Below, piece after piece: positions 55,914 through 64,000 of a stretch of 64,000 bases of DNA (its first letter is position 1; every line of letters begins with the position of its first letter). Below the pieces are notes generated by a model. It was given only the letters and a program-made list of their open reading frames with translations, was not told the DNA's origin and made no database searches. The DNA comes from Methylobacterium sp. Leaf118 (GTDB lineage: Bacteria > Pseudomonadota > Alphaproteobacteria > Rhizobiales > Beijerinckiaceae). A program made the translations under genes and the position numbers. Location of the stretch: positions 31,080-95,079 of the forward strand of contig NZ_CAKLBV010000014.1 of the NCBI RefSeq assembly GCF_920984675.1, given 5' to 3'.

Positions 55914-56912
55914 GTGGTGTCTGGGCGGCGCGGGGGAAAACGAGCGATGGGGGCGGCCCTGGCCGCCCTGCTGCTCGGCCCGCTTCCGGCCGGCGGACAG
56001 GATCGGATCCTGTCCTGGACCGACACCGTCACGATGGAGCACGAGGACCGCCTCGCACGGCTGCGCTCCCTCGCCGGCCGGCGCCTCGGCGCGGTTCCGC
56101 GGATCGAGACCTACCGCATCGACCCGTCGTCGCTTCCGCGCTCGATCCCGGTCGCCATCCCGATCTCCCGCTGGGTGTTCGACCAGAAGGTCTTCTTCGA
56201 CACGGCGTCCGACGTGCTCCGTCCGGAGGGGCAGGCGGTGATCGATGTCGTGGCCGAGGTGCTGCGGGGCGAGGCCGCCGACACCGCCGTGTTCGTGGCC
56301 GGGCACACCGATTCCCGCTCCGAGGACGACTACAACTACGCCCTCTCGGTGCGCCGCGCCCGCAGCGTCGCCCTGGCGCTTCATGCCCGCAAGGTCCGGC
56401 AGGCGCAGATCTGGCAGGTCGGCTTCGGCGAGGCGATTCCGCTGGCGCCCAACACCTCGGAGGCGGGCATGGCCCGCAACCGCCGGGTCGAGTTCCTGTT
56501 CGGGCGCAAGGCCGAGGCCGTCGGGGTCTGGCTCTCGCGCCAGCGCGATCTCGTCTGCCTGGGGGCGAGCGAAGCGCAGCGGGAGGTCTGCCTCGCGGCC
56601 TTCGAGCGCCTGCCCGGCGTCGTCGCCACGCCGGTCCAGCAGGCCGCCCCGGTGGCCCCGCCGCCCCTGCCGCCGCCGACGATCGCCCGGGCTCCGGTGG
56701 TGATCGAGGATCGCGTCTTCGTGCCGATCGAGCCCCGCCGCACGGTGACGGCGCCGGCCTCCCCGACCGCCGCCGTCGCGCCGCCCCCGGTCGTCCGCAG
56801 CCCGGTCGAGCTGCCCCAGGCGCCGCCGGCCGAGGTGACCATCGCCCGCAACACCCCCGTCCTGATCGACCTGCGCGAGCAGCGCGTCCTCGTCGAGACG
56901 CTTGAGCGATGA
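55914..56912 (+). CDS. OmpA-family peptidoglycan-associated protein
   Basis: A 332-residue exported protein. GTG start at 55914 behind GGGGG, or ATG 55947. Signal-like segment MGAALAALLLGPLPAGGQ. Residues about 85-200 are the OmpA C-terminal domain: VFFDTASDVLRPEGQAVIDVVA, VAGHTDSRSEDDYNYALSVRRA and GMARNRRVEFLF, with the Asp and Arg that bind diaminopimelate. The rest is Pro/Ala-rich and ends in a charged tail. It would anchor the envelope cluster to peptidoglycan. The next gene begins a few bases after the stop. Confidence 0.85.
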   Translation: MVSGRRGGKRAMGAALAALLLGPLPAGGQDRILSWTDTVTMEHEDRLARLRSLAGRRLGAVPRIETYRIDPSSLPRSIPVAIPISRWVFDQKVFFDTASDVLRPEGQAVIDVVAEVLRGEAADTAVFVAGHTDSRSEDDYNYALSVRRARSVALALHARKVRQAQIWQVGFGEAIPLAPNTSEAGMARNRRVEFLFGRKAEAVGVWLSRQRDLVCLGASEAQREVCLAAFERLPGVVATPVQQAAPVAPPPLPPPTIARAPVVIEDRVFVPIEPRRTVTAPASPTAAVAPPPVVRSPVELPQAPPAEVTIARNTPVLIDLREQRVLVETLER

Positions 56913-56922
56913 GTGTGACCCG

Positions 56923-58197
56923 ATGAGTCTGGCCGAGTACCAAGCCCTGGATTTTTCCGCCGAGGGGGCGCTCGCCCGCGATCTCGCGGCTCGGCTCGAC
57001 GCCGAGGCGGATCAGCCGATCCTGTCGTTGTCCCCGCCCCACGGCGCCGATGCCGGGGGTCCGGCGCTCCTCACCAGCGCCATGAGCGCGTGGTACCTGC
57101 AGAACGTTTCCTCGGCGCGCCGCTCGGCGCTCGGCGAGGTGCTGAGCAGCTTCGCCGACGAGAAGACGTCCTCCGGCAACGAGGGCTTCCTCGTCGAGGC
57201 CGAGCGCGACCGCATCGAGCAGGCCAAGCAGACCGCGCTGGCCACGGAGCGGGCGAACTTCTTCCAGCGCAAGGAGATCAGCGACCTCAACGTCGAGATC
57301 GGGCGCCTCCATACCGAGTACGAGCGCAAGCGCGCCGAGCACGGCCGCGACGCTCAGGCGTGGCGGCCCGGCATGTACTTCTTCGGCCTGTTCCTGTTCG
57401 TGATGGCCGAGTACCCGATCAACCTCTCGGCCTTCCTCAAGATCGACTTCCTGACGCCGGCCTTCGCGACGATCAGCGTGACGCTGATCGCCTTCGGACT
57501 GGCCTTCTCGAGCCACCTGATCGGTCAGGTGGTCCGCCAGTGGAGCGAGCGCTTCGGCGAGAACGTCACCGGGCGGCTCAAGGCCGAGAGCGTGCGGCTG
57601 TTCGGCGTCGGCCTCCTGCTGCTGCTGATCGGCGCCGCCGCCATCGTGTTCAGCCGCACCTACCTCGTGGCCGAGGCCGTCGCCCGCTCCGAGGCGCTCG
57701 GCGAGGAGGGGGCCAGCACCGTCTCGATCTACGGGCTGGCGCTGATCATGAACGTGTTCGTCTACGCGATCGGGCTCGCCTGGGCGATCGTGTTCCACGA
57801 TCCGGTGCCGAACTTCATGGAGGAGCGCCACCGGCTGGAGGTGCTGCGGTCCCGGCTGCGCAAGCGCTACCGCACCCTGCTGGAGCCGAAGCAGCGCCAG
57901 CGCATCGAAGAGGCCCAGCGCGCCCGTGAGCAGGCCGAGCGGCGCGAGGCGGACCAAGCCAAGAGCCTGCGCAACCACACCCGCCACCGCGCCCGCTTCG
58001 CCGAGGTGCTCAAGGCCGACGACCGGGTGAAGGCGCTCCTGGAGAGCCACCGCAGCCGCCTCCTGGCCACCGCCCGGCAGCGCGGCCTCCACACCCGCTT
58101 CGTCTACCACGACCTGACCTCGGGCGATGTCGACACGCGGCGCGAACTCGACGGCGAGGCCTATCTGCGCCTGCGCCTCCACCTCGGCTACGTCTGA
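56923..58197 (+). CDS. Multi-pass membrane protein with coiled-coil arms
   Basis: A 424-residue inner membrane protein; ATG 56923 (TTG 56902 is in frame upstream). A long helix (RDRIEQAKQTALATERANFFQRKEISDLN) leads to four membrane segments: MYFFGLFLFVMAEYPINL, AFATISVTLIAFGLAFSSHL, LFGVGLLLLLIGAAAIVF and YGLALIMNVFVYAIGLAWAI. A charged coiled coil (RIEEAQRAREQAERREADQ) follows. The layout of arms and pore-like segments recalls sensor or energy-coupling proteins, but no family is recognised. It is coupled between the OmpA-like gene and a secreted protein gene. Confidence 0.65.
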   Translation: MSLAEYQALDFSAEGALARDLAARLDAEADQPILSLSPPHGADAGGPALLTSAMSAWYLQNVSSARRSALGEVLSSFADEKTSSGNEGFLVEAERDRIEQAKQTALATERANFFQRKEISDLNVEIGRLHTEYERKRAEHGRDAQAWRPGMYFFGLFLFVMAEYPINLSAFLKIDFLTPAFATISVTLIAFGLAFSSHLIGQVVRQWSERFGENVTGRLKAESVRLFGVGLLLLLIGAAAIVFSRTYLVAEAVARSEALGEEGASTVSIYGLALIMNVFVYAIGLAWAIVFHDPVPNFMEERHRLEVLRSRLRKRYRTLLEPKQRQRIEEAQRAREQAERREADQAKSLRNHTRHRARFAEVLKADDRVKALLESHRSRLLATARQRGLHTRFVYHDLTSGDVDTRRELDGEAYLRLRLHLGYV

Positions 58198-58212
58198 CCC
58201 GGGACGGCTCCC

Positions 58213-59454
58213 ATGCGTGCGCCCCTTCTCCCGATCCTCGCCCTCGCCCTGGGGCTCGCGGCCCCCTGTGCGGCGGCCCCGGGCGGCTACGACGCCATGC
58301 GCCAGGAGGCGGCCTGCCCCCGCGACCGGGAGCCGAAGCCCCTGCGCCAGACCGTGATCGTCCTCGACGAGGCGATCGTGGAGGCGAAATCCGAGGCCAA
58401 CGCCCTGTGGAAGCGCATCGTCGTCGAGGCGGCCGATGCCCGGGAGGTCGGGACCGGCACCCTCAGCCCCCGCGAGCGCCTGACCCTCCTGGTCGCCCGC
58501 CGCGACGGCAGCGAGATGCTGCCGCTCTTCGTCGGCTGCTCGCCCAACCTCCCCGCGGAGGAGATCGAGCGGGCGCGGGCGGCGGACACGCAATGGCAGG
58601 TCTTCACCGGCGACGACAGCGGCGCACGCCACAAGAAGACCCGCGAGGCCTTCGCCAACGGCCTCGCCCGGGCCATGGCCCAGATCGCCAAACGCGCCGA
58701 GGCGATCGCGGCGGTGCCGGCCCCGCCCGGCGCCCTGCTGCGCGCCCTGCAGAATGCCGGGCGCCTCGCCGACCCGAACCACGGCCTGCCGCGCTTCATC
58801 CTGGTCAGCCCGTTTGCCGTGATCGCCAAGGGCGAGGCGGCCGAGGCGGCGGGCGCCCGGGAGAAGGGCTTCGCCCTGGCCGAGCGCAGCGGCCTCGATT
58901 TCGGCCGGGCGGAGATCTACCTCGCGGGCGCCCAGCTGGGGGACGGGGCGAGCCTCGATTTCGCCCGCGCCCTCGTCCTGGGGGCCAAGGGCGTGCTGGT
59001 CGCGTCCCGCTCGGACGGGCTTCCGCGCCTCCAGCCGGAGCCGGTCTCGCTGCGGACCTATGCGGGCTTCATCGACTATGTCGATCAGCGCGTGCCGCTC
59101 CAGCTGCGGCTCGCCGCCACCGCCCAGGGCGACCTCGTCAACAGCTGGATCGAGACGACCTTCTCCAAGAGCACCGCGACGCCGGTCGCCGGCAAGATGC
59201 TGTGCCGGGGCACGGCCTGCGAGGTGCGCGGCGACGGACGCTTCGCCCAGGTCTGGTTCCTCGAGCCGCAGGGCGAGCCGAAGAACCGCGCGAAGCTTCC
59301 GTTCGGCGGCGCGCGCAACCTCGAGCTGACCCTCAAGGACAAGACCGCCTCCGGCCGCATCTCCGATCCGAGCGTCGTCTTCGGCGGCGTCAACGCGCCG
59401 AAGCGGGACGACCTGCGCTTCGAGATCGAGCGGGTCGAGGACGGGCAGTTCTGA
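58213..59454 (+). CDS. Secreted protein of envelope cluster
   Basis: A 413-residue protein with signal peptide (LLPILALALGLAAPCAAA). The first domain looks Rossmann/vWA-like: QTVIVLDEAIVEAK, then RLTLLVARRDGSEMLPLFVGCSP and FILVSPFAVI, which alternate strand and helix; the Asp after the first strand stands where a vWA metal site would begin, but the full MIDAS motif is absent. The C-terminal 110 residues are beta-rich (FAQVWFLEPQGEPKNRAK). Unrecognised; by context a periplasmic partner of the OmpA-like and membrane proteins. Confidence 0.6.
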   Translation: MRAPLLPILALALGLAAPCAAAPGGYDAMRQEAACPRDREPKPLRQTVIVLDEAIVEAKSEANALWKRIVVEAADAREVGTGTLSPRERLTLLVARRDGSEMLPLFVGCSPNLPAEEIERARAADTQWQVFTGDDSGARHKKTREAFANGLARAMAQIAKRAEAIAAVPAPPGALLRALQNAGRLADPNHGLPRFILVSPFAVIAKGEAAEAAGAREKGFALAERSGLDFGRAEIYLAGAQLGDGASLDFARALVLGAKGVLVASRSDGLPRLQPEPVSLRTYAGFIDYVDQRVPLQLRLAATAQGDLVNSWIETTFSKSTATPVAGKMLCRGTACEVRGDGRFAQVWFLEPQGEPKNRAKLPFGGARNLELTLKDKTASGRISDPSVVFGGVNAPKRDDLRFEIERVEDGQF

Positions 59455-59519
59455 CGGATCGGGGCGGCACGGGCCGGGCCGCTCCCCACCAGACCACACG
59501 GCCCGGGGGCATTCTCGAC

Positions 59520-60059
59520 ATGGCGCGACGTTCCTTCCACGCAGCCGGCGCCGCCGCCTGCACAGGCCTCCTCGTGGGCGGCCTCCTCGGCGGATGCGTG
59601 AGTTCGCGGCCGGCCGGGCCCGGGGCCATCGCCGCCGATCCGGTGGCGGAGGCGATCGGGCGCTGTGCCGCGGCCACCCTCGGCGGCGCCGTCGTCGGCA
59701 CCCTGATCGGCGCGGCGGCGGGCGGCAATCGCGGGGCAGGGGCCGGCGCCCTCATCGGCGGCGCGGTCGGCGGCGTCGGCTGCGCCGTGATCACCGCCCT
59801 CGATGCCCAGGACAAGGAGCGCATCCGTAACGCCCAGATCGCGGCGGCAGCGACCAACCAGCCGCGCTACCTCACCTATCAGGGCGGCGACGGCCGCACG
59901 CGCCAGATCACCGTGCGCCCGCAGGCGGCGGCGCCGACCGCGGAGACCGGGCGCCTGTGCCGGGTGCTCGACACCTCCGCGACGATCGACGGCGGCGCCG
60001 CCGACCTGCCCCCGGCCAAGGTCTGCCGCACCGACAAGGGCGAGTGGCTGCCAGCCTGA
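59520..60059 (+). CDS. Glycine-zipper lipoprotein
   Basis: A 179-residue protein. Lipobox LLGGC (Cys near residue 26) after a short hydrophobic start. A glycine-zipper segment follows ([31 protein letters not shown]), as in 17 kDa surface antigen/YMGG-like proteins. The C-terminal 70 residues contain [16 protein letters not shown] and paired cysteines ([17 protein letters not shown]). It is an outer membrane lipoprotein, last gene of the envelope cluster. Confidence 0.8.
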   Translation: MARRSFHAAGAAACTGLLVGGLLGGCVSSRPAGPGAIAADPVAEAIGRCAAATLGGAVVGTLIGAAAGGNRGAGAGALIGGAVGGVGCAVITALDAQDKERIRNAQIAAAATNQPRYLTYQGGDGRTRQITVRPQAAAPTAETGRLCRVLDTSATIDGGAADLPPAKVCRTDKGEWLPA

Positions 60060-60076
60060 GCGGGACCCGGCGGCCC

Positions 60077-60116
60077 GCTCCCGGGTTCATCCCCCATCGG
60101 GGACGACCCGGGAGGG
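60077..60116 (+). promoter_or_regulatory. Hairpin ahead of aldo/keto reductase gene
   Basis: CTCCCGGGT and ACCCGGGAG pair over nine bases, with an inner CCCC/GGGG pair in the loop. It directly precedes the ribosome site GGGAGG of the next gene, so it could partly hide it or mark the end of the envelope transcript. There is no T-run. Confidence 0.4.
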
Positions 60117-60124
60117 AGACAGGC

Positions 60125-61006
60125 ATGGCGAGCGCCCAGGGATCCGGCACCTTCGCGATCGGCGGAGATCTCACCGTTCACCGGCTCGGCTTCGGCGCCA
60201 TGCGCGTCACCGGCTCGGGCATCTGGGGCGACCCGCCGGATCGGGAGAAGGCCCTCGCGACCCTGCGGGCGGTGCCGGGCCTCGGCATCGACCTGATCGA
60301 CACCGCCGACAGCTACGGCCCCTTCGTCAGCGAGGACCTGATCCGGGAGGCGCTCCACCCCTACGAGGGCCTCGTCGTGGCCACGAAAGGCGGCCTGACG
60401 CGGCACGGGCCCGACATCTGGCGGCCGGTGGGCAATCCCGATTATCTGCGCCAATGCGTGCTGATGAGCCTGAGGCGCCTCGGCCTCGCGCGCATCGACC
60501 TCTGGCAGCTGCACCGGATCGGCCCCGACAGCCCGCGCGAGGCGCAGTTCGAGGCCATCGCCCGGATGCGGGAGGAGGGGCTGATCCGCCATGTCGGCCT
60601 CTCCGAGGTCTCGGTGGAGGAGATCGAGGCGGCCCGCGCGTTCTTCCCCGTGGCGAGCGTGCAGAACCGCTACAACCTCGTCGACCGCACCAGCGAGGCG
60701 GTGCTCGCCCATTGCGAGGCCCACGGCATCGGCTTCATCCCCTGGGCGCCCCTCGACAAGGGCACGCTCGCCCGGCCGGATTCGGCGCTCTCCGCCATCG
60801 CCGGGCGCCTCGGCGTCGCCCCGGGGGCGGTGGCCCTGGCCTGGCTCCTCCAGCGCTCGCCGGTGATGCTGCCGATCCCCGGCACGGCCGATCCCGAGCA
60901 TCTCGCGCAGAATGCCGCGGGCGCGGGGCTCACCCTGAGCGCGGAGGAATTCGAGGCCCTCGACCGGGAGGGGCGGGCCGCTTGGAACGAGGGGGCTGCG
61001 ACCTGA
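60125..61006 (+). CDS. Aldo/keto reductase
   Basis: A 293-residue AKR-fold oxidoreductase. Motifs: [27 protein letters not shown] (Asp and Tyr of the active site), VVATKGGL (Lys), DLWQLHRI (His), and [11 protein letters not shown], then [10 protein letters not shown] and [15 protein letters not shown], which binds the NADPH phosphate. It reduces aldehydes or ketones with NADPH; substrate unknown. Start ATG 60125 behind GGGAGGGAG. Confidence 0.92.
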   Translation: MASAQGSGTFAIGGDLTVHRLGFGAMRVTGSGIWGDPPDREKALATLRAVPGLGIDLIDTADSYGPFVSEDLIREALHPYEGLVVATKGGLTRHGPDIWRPVGNPDYLRQCVLMSLRRLGLARIDLWQLHRIGPDSPREAQFEAIARMREEGLIRHVGLSEVSVEEIEAARAFFPVASVQNRYNLVDRTSEAVLAHCEAHGIGFIPWAPLDKGTLARPDSALSAIAGRLGVAPGAVALAWLLQRSPVMLPIPGTADPEHLAQNAAGAGLTLSAEEFEALDREGRAAWNEGAAT

Positions 61007-61134
61007 GGAGGCACCCGGGCCCGGCGGGTGTCATTGCGCACGCCTCTTGCAAGGCCGGCGGAACCTGCGGCGCCCGGCGCGCTTCGGTTTTCCGTCGCGG
61101 CGCCCGGCGCCGCTCCCCCGGGAAGAGGACCGAC

Positions 61135-61575
61135 ATGACGATCCTGTGCCGCGTGCTCCTCACCAGTGTCGTCGCTGCCGGCCTCACGGCCGCGGGCCCG
61201 GCTTCGGCCCGGCCAGGCTGGGTCTCCGGAACCTGGGTCTACGCCGATCTCTGCACCATGCCCGACGACGGCTCCCGGATCGGCCGCAGCATCACCCTTC
61301 GGCGGTCGCCCAACGGCGACGGCCTGACCTACGAGGGCGCGGGCCTGCGGGCCCCGGTCACGACCGCGGTCACGGTCGACGACGCGACCAAGGACGTGGC
61401 GTTCCGGGTCGAGACCGAGGCCGGCCTCGTCAGCTTCCGCGGCACCGCCGGGCCCGAGGCCCTGGTCGGCACGATCGACAGCGCCGCCGGCTCACAGCCC
61501 GTCCGCCTGAAGCGCGTCCTGCGCTCGCGCGCCCACGAGGCCTGCCCCGGCGAGACGACGGGATCGATCCACTGA
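61135..61575 (+). CDS. Small secreted hypothetical protein
   Basis: A 146-residue protein with signal peptide (LLTSVVAAGLTAAGPASA), GAAGAGG-type ribosome site before ATG 61135. The mature part is short and beta-rich (VSGTWVYADLCTMPDDG; SITLRRSPNGDGLTYEG; VAFRVETEAGLVSFRG), with two or three cysteines. No family recognised. Confidence 0.6.
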   Translation: MTILCRVLLTSVVAAGLTAAGPASARPGWVSGTWVYADLCTMPDDGSRIGRSITLRRSPNGDGLTYEGAGLRAPVTTAVTVDDATKDVAFRVETEAGLVSFRGTAGPEALVGTIDSAAGSQPVRLKRVLRSRAHEACPGETTGSIH

Positions 61576-61655
61576 CACCCCTTCCCGCCCGCCGCCATTG
61601 ACGCGGGCCTCCTCCGGCGCGAGGGAAGCCGAGGACACGAGCGGCGGAGGGCGCT

Positions 61656-62735
61656 TTGGCCGAGGGCGAGCGCAGCTACAGGATCGCGGTCATCCCGGGT
61701 GACGGGATCGGCCGTGAGGTCGTGCCCGAGGGCGTGCGCGTGCTGGAGCGGGCGGCCGCGCGGCATGGCTTCGCCCTCACCCTGGATTGGTTCGGCTTCG
61801 CCTCCTGCGACTATTACGAGGCCCACGGGCGGATGATGCCCGAGGACTGGAAGGCGCAGATCGGTGGCCACGACGCGATCTTTTTCGGCGCCGTCGGGAT
61901 GCCGGGGCGCGTGCCCGATCACGTCTCGCTCTGGGGCTCGCTGATCCAGTTCCGGCGCGAGTTCGACCAATACGTCAACCTGCGTCCGGTGCGCCTGATG
62001 CCGGGCGTGACCAGCCCGCTGGCCGGCCGGACGCCCGGCGACATCGACTTCTGGGTCGTCCGCGAGAACACGGAAGGCGAGTATTCCAACGCGGGCGGAC
62101 GCATGTTCGCCGGCACCGAGCGCGAATTCGCGGTGCAGGAATCGGTCTTCACCCGCCACGGCACCGACCGCGTGCTGCGCTTCGCCTTCGCGCTGGCGCG
62201 GAGCCGGCCGAAGCGCCACCTCACTTCGGCGACGAAATCGAACGGCATCTCGATCACGATGCCCTTCTGGGACGAGCGGGTGCGGGCGGTTGCCCGGGAC
62301 TACCCCGACGTAACCTGGGACCAGTACCACATCGACATCCTGACCGCGCATTTCGTGCTGAACCCGGACCGGTTCGACGTGGTGGTGGCCTCCAACCTTT
62401 TCGGCGACATCCTGTCCGACCTCGGGCCGGCCTGCACCGGCACGATCGGCATCGCGCCCTCGGGCAACATCAACCCCGAGCGCCGCCACCCCTCGGTGTT
62501 CGAGCCGGTGCACGGCTCGGCCCCCGACATCGCCGGACAGGGGATCGCCAACCCGATCGGCCAGATCTGGTCCGCGGCGATGATGCTGGAGCATCTCGGG
62601 GAACGGGCGGCGGCGGCCGAAATCGTCGCCGCCATCGAGCGGGTGCTGCCCGAGAAGGCCCTGCGTACGCGGGACCTCGGCGGCAGCGCCGGCACCGAGA
62701 CCTGCGGCCGGGCGGTCGAGGCGGCGCTCGGTTAG
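61656..62735 (+). CDS. Tartrate dehydrogenase-type isocitrate/isopropylmalate dehydrogenase
   Basis: A 359-residue NAD-dependent beta-decarboxylating dehydrogenase. IPGDGIGREVVPEG at the start, VRENTEGEYSNAGG, TSATKSNGISITMPFWDE, and SNLFGDILSDLGPACTGTIGIAPSGNINPE with the metal-binding Asp residues. The NGISITMPFWDE and FGFASCDYYEAHGRMMP segments match the tartrate dehydrogenase/decarboxylase (TtuC) group better than LeuB. TTG start at 61656. It precedes a BKACE gene by 39 bases; both suit organic acid catabolism. Confidence 0.85.
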   Translation: MAEGERSYRIAVIPGDGIGREVVPEGVRVLERAAARHGFALTLDWFGFASCDYYEAHGRMMPEDWKAQIGGHDAIFFGAVGMPGRVPDHVSLWGSLIQFRREFDQYVNLRPVRLMPGVTSPLAGRTPGDIDFWVVRENTEGEYSNAGGRMFAGTEREFAVQESVFTRHGTDRVLRFAFALARSRPKRHLTSATKSNGISITMPFWDERVRAVARDYPDVTWDQYHIDILTAHFVLNPDRFDVVVASNLFGDILSDLGPACTGTIGIAPSGNINPERRHPSVFEPVHGSAPDIAGQGIANPIGQIWSAAMMLEHLGERAAAAEIVAAIERVLPEKALRTRDLGGSAGTETCGRAVEAALG

Positions 62736-62774
62736 GAGATCCGGCCATGAAGCCCACATCGTGAGGCCCCCCGC

Positions 62775-63599
62775 ATGAGGCCCGTCGTCGTCACGGTGGC
62801 GATCACCGGCTCGGTCGCCCGCAAGGCCGACAACCCGACCGTTCCGATCACGCCGGCCGAGCAGATCGAATCGACCCGGGCCGCCTACGCGGCGGGCGCC
62901 AGCCTGGCCCATCTCCACGTCCGGGAGGACGACGAGAGCCCCTCCCACGATCCCGACCGCTTCGCCGCGGTGCAGGCGGGGATCCGCCGGCATTGCCCGG
63001 GCATGATCGTCCAGTTCTCCACGAGCGGGGCGGGGAGCGACGCGGCCTTGCGCGGCGCCTGCCTCGACCACCGCCCGGACATGGCCTCGCTCACCACGGG
63101 CTCGACCAATTTCTCCGGCGGCATCTACGAGAACCCGTCCGCCCTCTATACCGGCCTCGCCGGGCGCATGCGGGCCAACGGCGTGCGCCCCGAGGTCGAG
63201 ATCTTCGACCTGTCCCACATCCACAACGCCCGCCGCCTCGTCGAGGCGGGCGTGATCGACGAGCGGCCCCACGTGCAGTTCGTGCTCGGCATCAGCGACG
63301 CCATGCCCGCCGACCCGCACTGCCTCGACCTGCTGCTCGCCGAGACGCGGCGCCTGTTGCCGGGGGCGAGTTGGGGGGCGCTGGGCATCGGCCGGCATCA
63401 GCGCGAGGTGATCGGCTGGGCGCTCGCCCGCGGCGCCGATGGCATCCGCACCGGGCTCGAGGACAATATCCGTCTCGCGAAAGGCCAGCTCGCCCAGGGC
63501 AACGTCGCCCTGGTTCGCCTCGCCGCCGCCCTCTGCGCCGAGCACGGCGCCCGTCCGGCGACGCCCGACGAAGCGCGGGCGCGCCTGCACCTCGCCTGA
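62775..63599 (+). CDS. BKACE-family (3-keto-5-aminohexanoate cleavage) protein
   Basis: A 274-residue (beta/alpha)8 enzyme of the beta-keto acid cleavage family. It shows TPAEQIESTRAAYAAGASLAHLHVRE (metal-binding HxH), IVQFSTSG, MASLTTGSTNF, VEIFDLSHIHNA and SWGALGIGRHQ, RTGLEDNI near the end. These enzymes join a beta-keto acid and acetyl-CoA, giving acetoacetate plus a new CoA ester, with zinc. The true substrate varies. Pairing with the dehydrogenase upstream suggests a short catabolic operon. Confidence 0.9.
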   Translation: MRPVVVTVAITGSVARKADNPTVPITPAEQIESTRAAYAAGASLAHLHVREDDESPSHDPDRFAAVQAGIRRHCPGMIVQFSTSGAGSDAALRGACLDHRPDMASLTTGSTNFSGGIYENPSALYTGLAGRMRANGVRPEVEIFDLSHIHNARRLVEAGVIDERPHVQFVLGISDAMPADPHCLDLLLAETRRLLPGASWGALGIGRHQREVIGWALARGADGIRTGLEDNIRLAKGQLAQGNVALVRLAAALCAEHGARPATPDEARARLHLA

Positions 63600-63851
63600 G
63601 GGGAGGCGAGGGGACTCGCGGTCCCGCCCCGCGGCTGCGCCGAGGAACCGCGCCTGAACGGAGAAAAAAGTCCGAACCTGAGGCCGATCCAGCCGTCCCG
63701 GGCGAGGTCGAGCGAAGAGCCAAGATCAGCCCAAGCGCATCAAGCGTTGAGGGCGTGGCTGGACTGTCCGTGGGAACGGTTTCTTCGCTCCGACCGTTGC
63801 GAGGCCGGTTTCGACGCTGCGACGGTGTCGGGAACAGGACAGGGACGGATC
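63600..63851. other. Intergenic region, nothing assigned
   Basis: About 250 bases between the BKACE gene and the secreted Gly-rich gene. No believable frame. GGACAGGGACGG before the ATG at 63852 serves as ribosome site; no clear promoter boxes. Confidence 0.4.
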
Positions 63852-64000
63852 ATGACGAAATTCATGCGCAGCACGGCCACCGCGGCAATCCTCGTTCTCG
63901 GCGCGGCGACGGCCCTGGCCCAGGGCGGGGGCGCCGGCGGAGGTGCAGGCGGCGGTGCCGGAGGGGGTGCCGGCAGTGGAGCGGGCGTCGGCGGCGGGGC
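63852..64000 (+). CDS. Gly-rich secreted protein (partial, cut by window end)
   Basis: The first 49 codons of a gene running off the window. MTKFMRSTATAAILVLGAATALAQ is a signal peptide, followed at once by GGGAGGGAGG-type repeats. Only the start is visible, so no function can be given. Confidence 0.6.
   Translation, partial: MTKFMRSTATAAILVLGAATALAQGGGAGGGAGGGAGGGAGSGAGVGGG

Noticed and set aside
56029..59499. A 1156-residue open frame on the minus strand of the envelope cluster
   Set aside because: Shadow frame without recognisable domains. The plus-strand genes carry signal peptides, membrane segments and an OmpA domain.

Overview
The window is a GC-rich (by eye about 65-70%) alphaproteobacterial chromosome segment, most likely Methylobacteriaceae (Methylobacterium/Methylorubrum) or a close Hyphomicrobiales relative. 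The taxonomic hints are protein types typical of that group: a GcrA-type C-terminal domain, a NepR-type anti-sigma domain, a DUF2459 protein beside valS, and RTX and tartrate-dehydrogenase-type genes. This assignment is inference; no rRNA or other marker is present.

About 1-41.4 kb is the structural and lysis part, plus a leftward accessory arm, of a tailed siphovirus-type prophage. Rightward order: small genes and an HNH nuclease (0-1.1 kb), terminase small and large subunits, portal, a ParB/DGRHRF-type head-associated protein, a small reverse two-gene regulatory cassette (5.7-6.2 kb), HK97 prohead protease, HK97 major capsid protein, two secreted-type proteins (one collagen-like), connector and neck genes, tail tube, tail assembly chaperones joined by a -1 frameshift site (GGGAAAC), a reverse secreted moron, a 3318-residue tape measure protein, tail-tip proteins, N-acetylmuramidase endolysin and membrane proteins of a lysis module, closed by a terminator at 34.28 kb. 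From 41.4 back to 34.3 kb a compact leftward operon of about 16 small genes runs toward it, with a GIY-YIG protein, a papain-like peptidase-like protein, a metallophosphoesterase, a zinc-ribbon protein and a protein that joins a Cas8c/Csd1 C-terminal-like domain to a helix-turn-helix. No integrase or excision gene is visible, so the left prophage end lies outside the window.

41.4-43.2 kb is a junction with a possible IS remnant and a clearly AT-richer gene for a PP-loop (QueC-like) ATP pyrophosphatase. From 43.2 kb on the chromosome looks like ordinary host: AraC-family regulator, NepR-like anti-sigma factor, VanZ-like protein, NAD-dependent epimerase, GcrA-like protein, valS, DUF2459 protein, a long RTX type I-secreted repeat protein, a DegP/Do protease with terminator, a four-gene envelope cluster (OmpA-like, membrane protein, secreted protein, lipoprotein) behind a promoter flanked by matching operator-like sites, aldo/keto reductase, small secreted protein, tartrate-dehydrogenase-type enzyme, BKACE protein, and the start of a Gly-rich secreted protein cut off by the window end.

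The most unusual items are the tape measure protein carrying 36 EF-hand-type calcium loops in nine 152-154-residue super-repeats, and the phage-borne Cas8c-like/HTH fusion, which lies just upstream of an intergenic region with two perfect palindromes.
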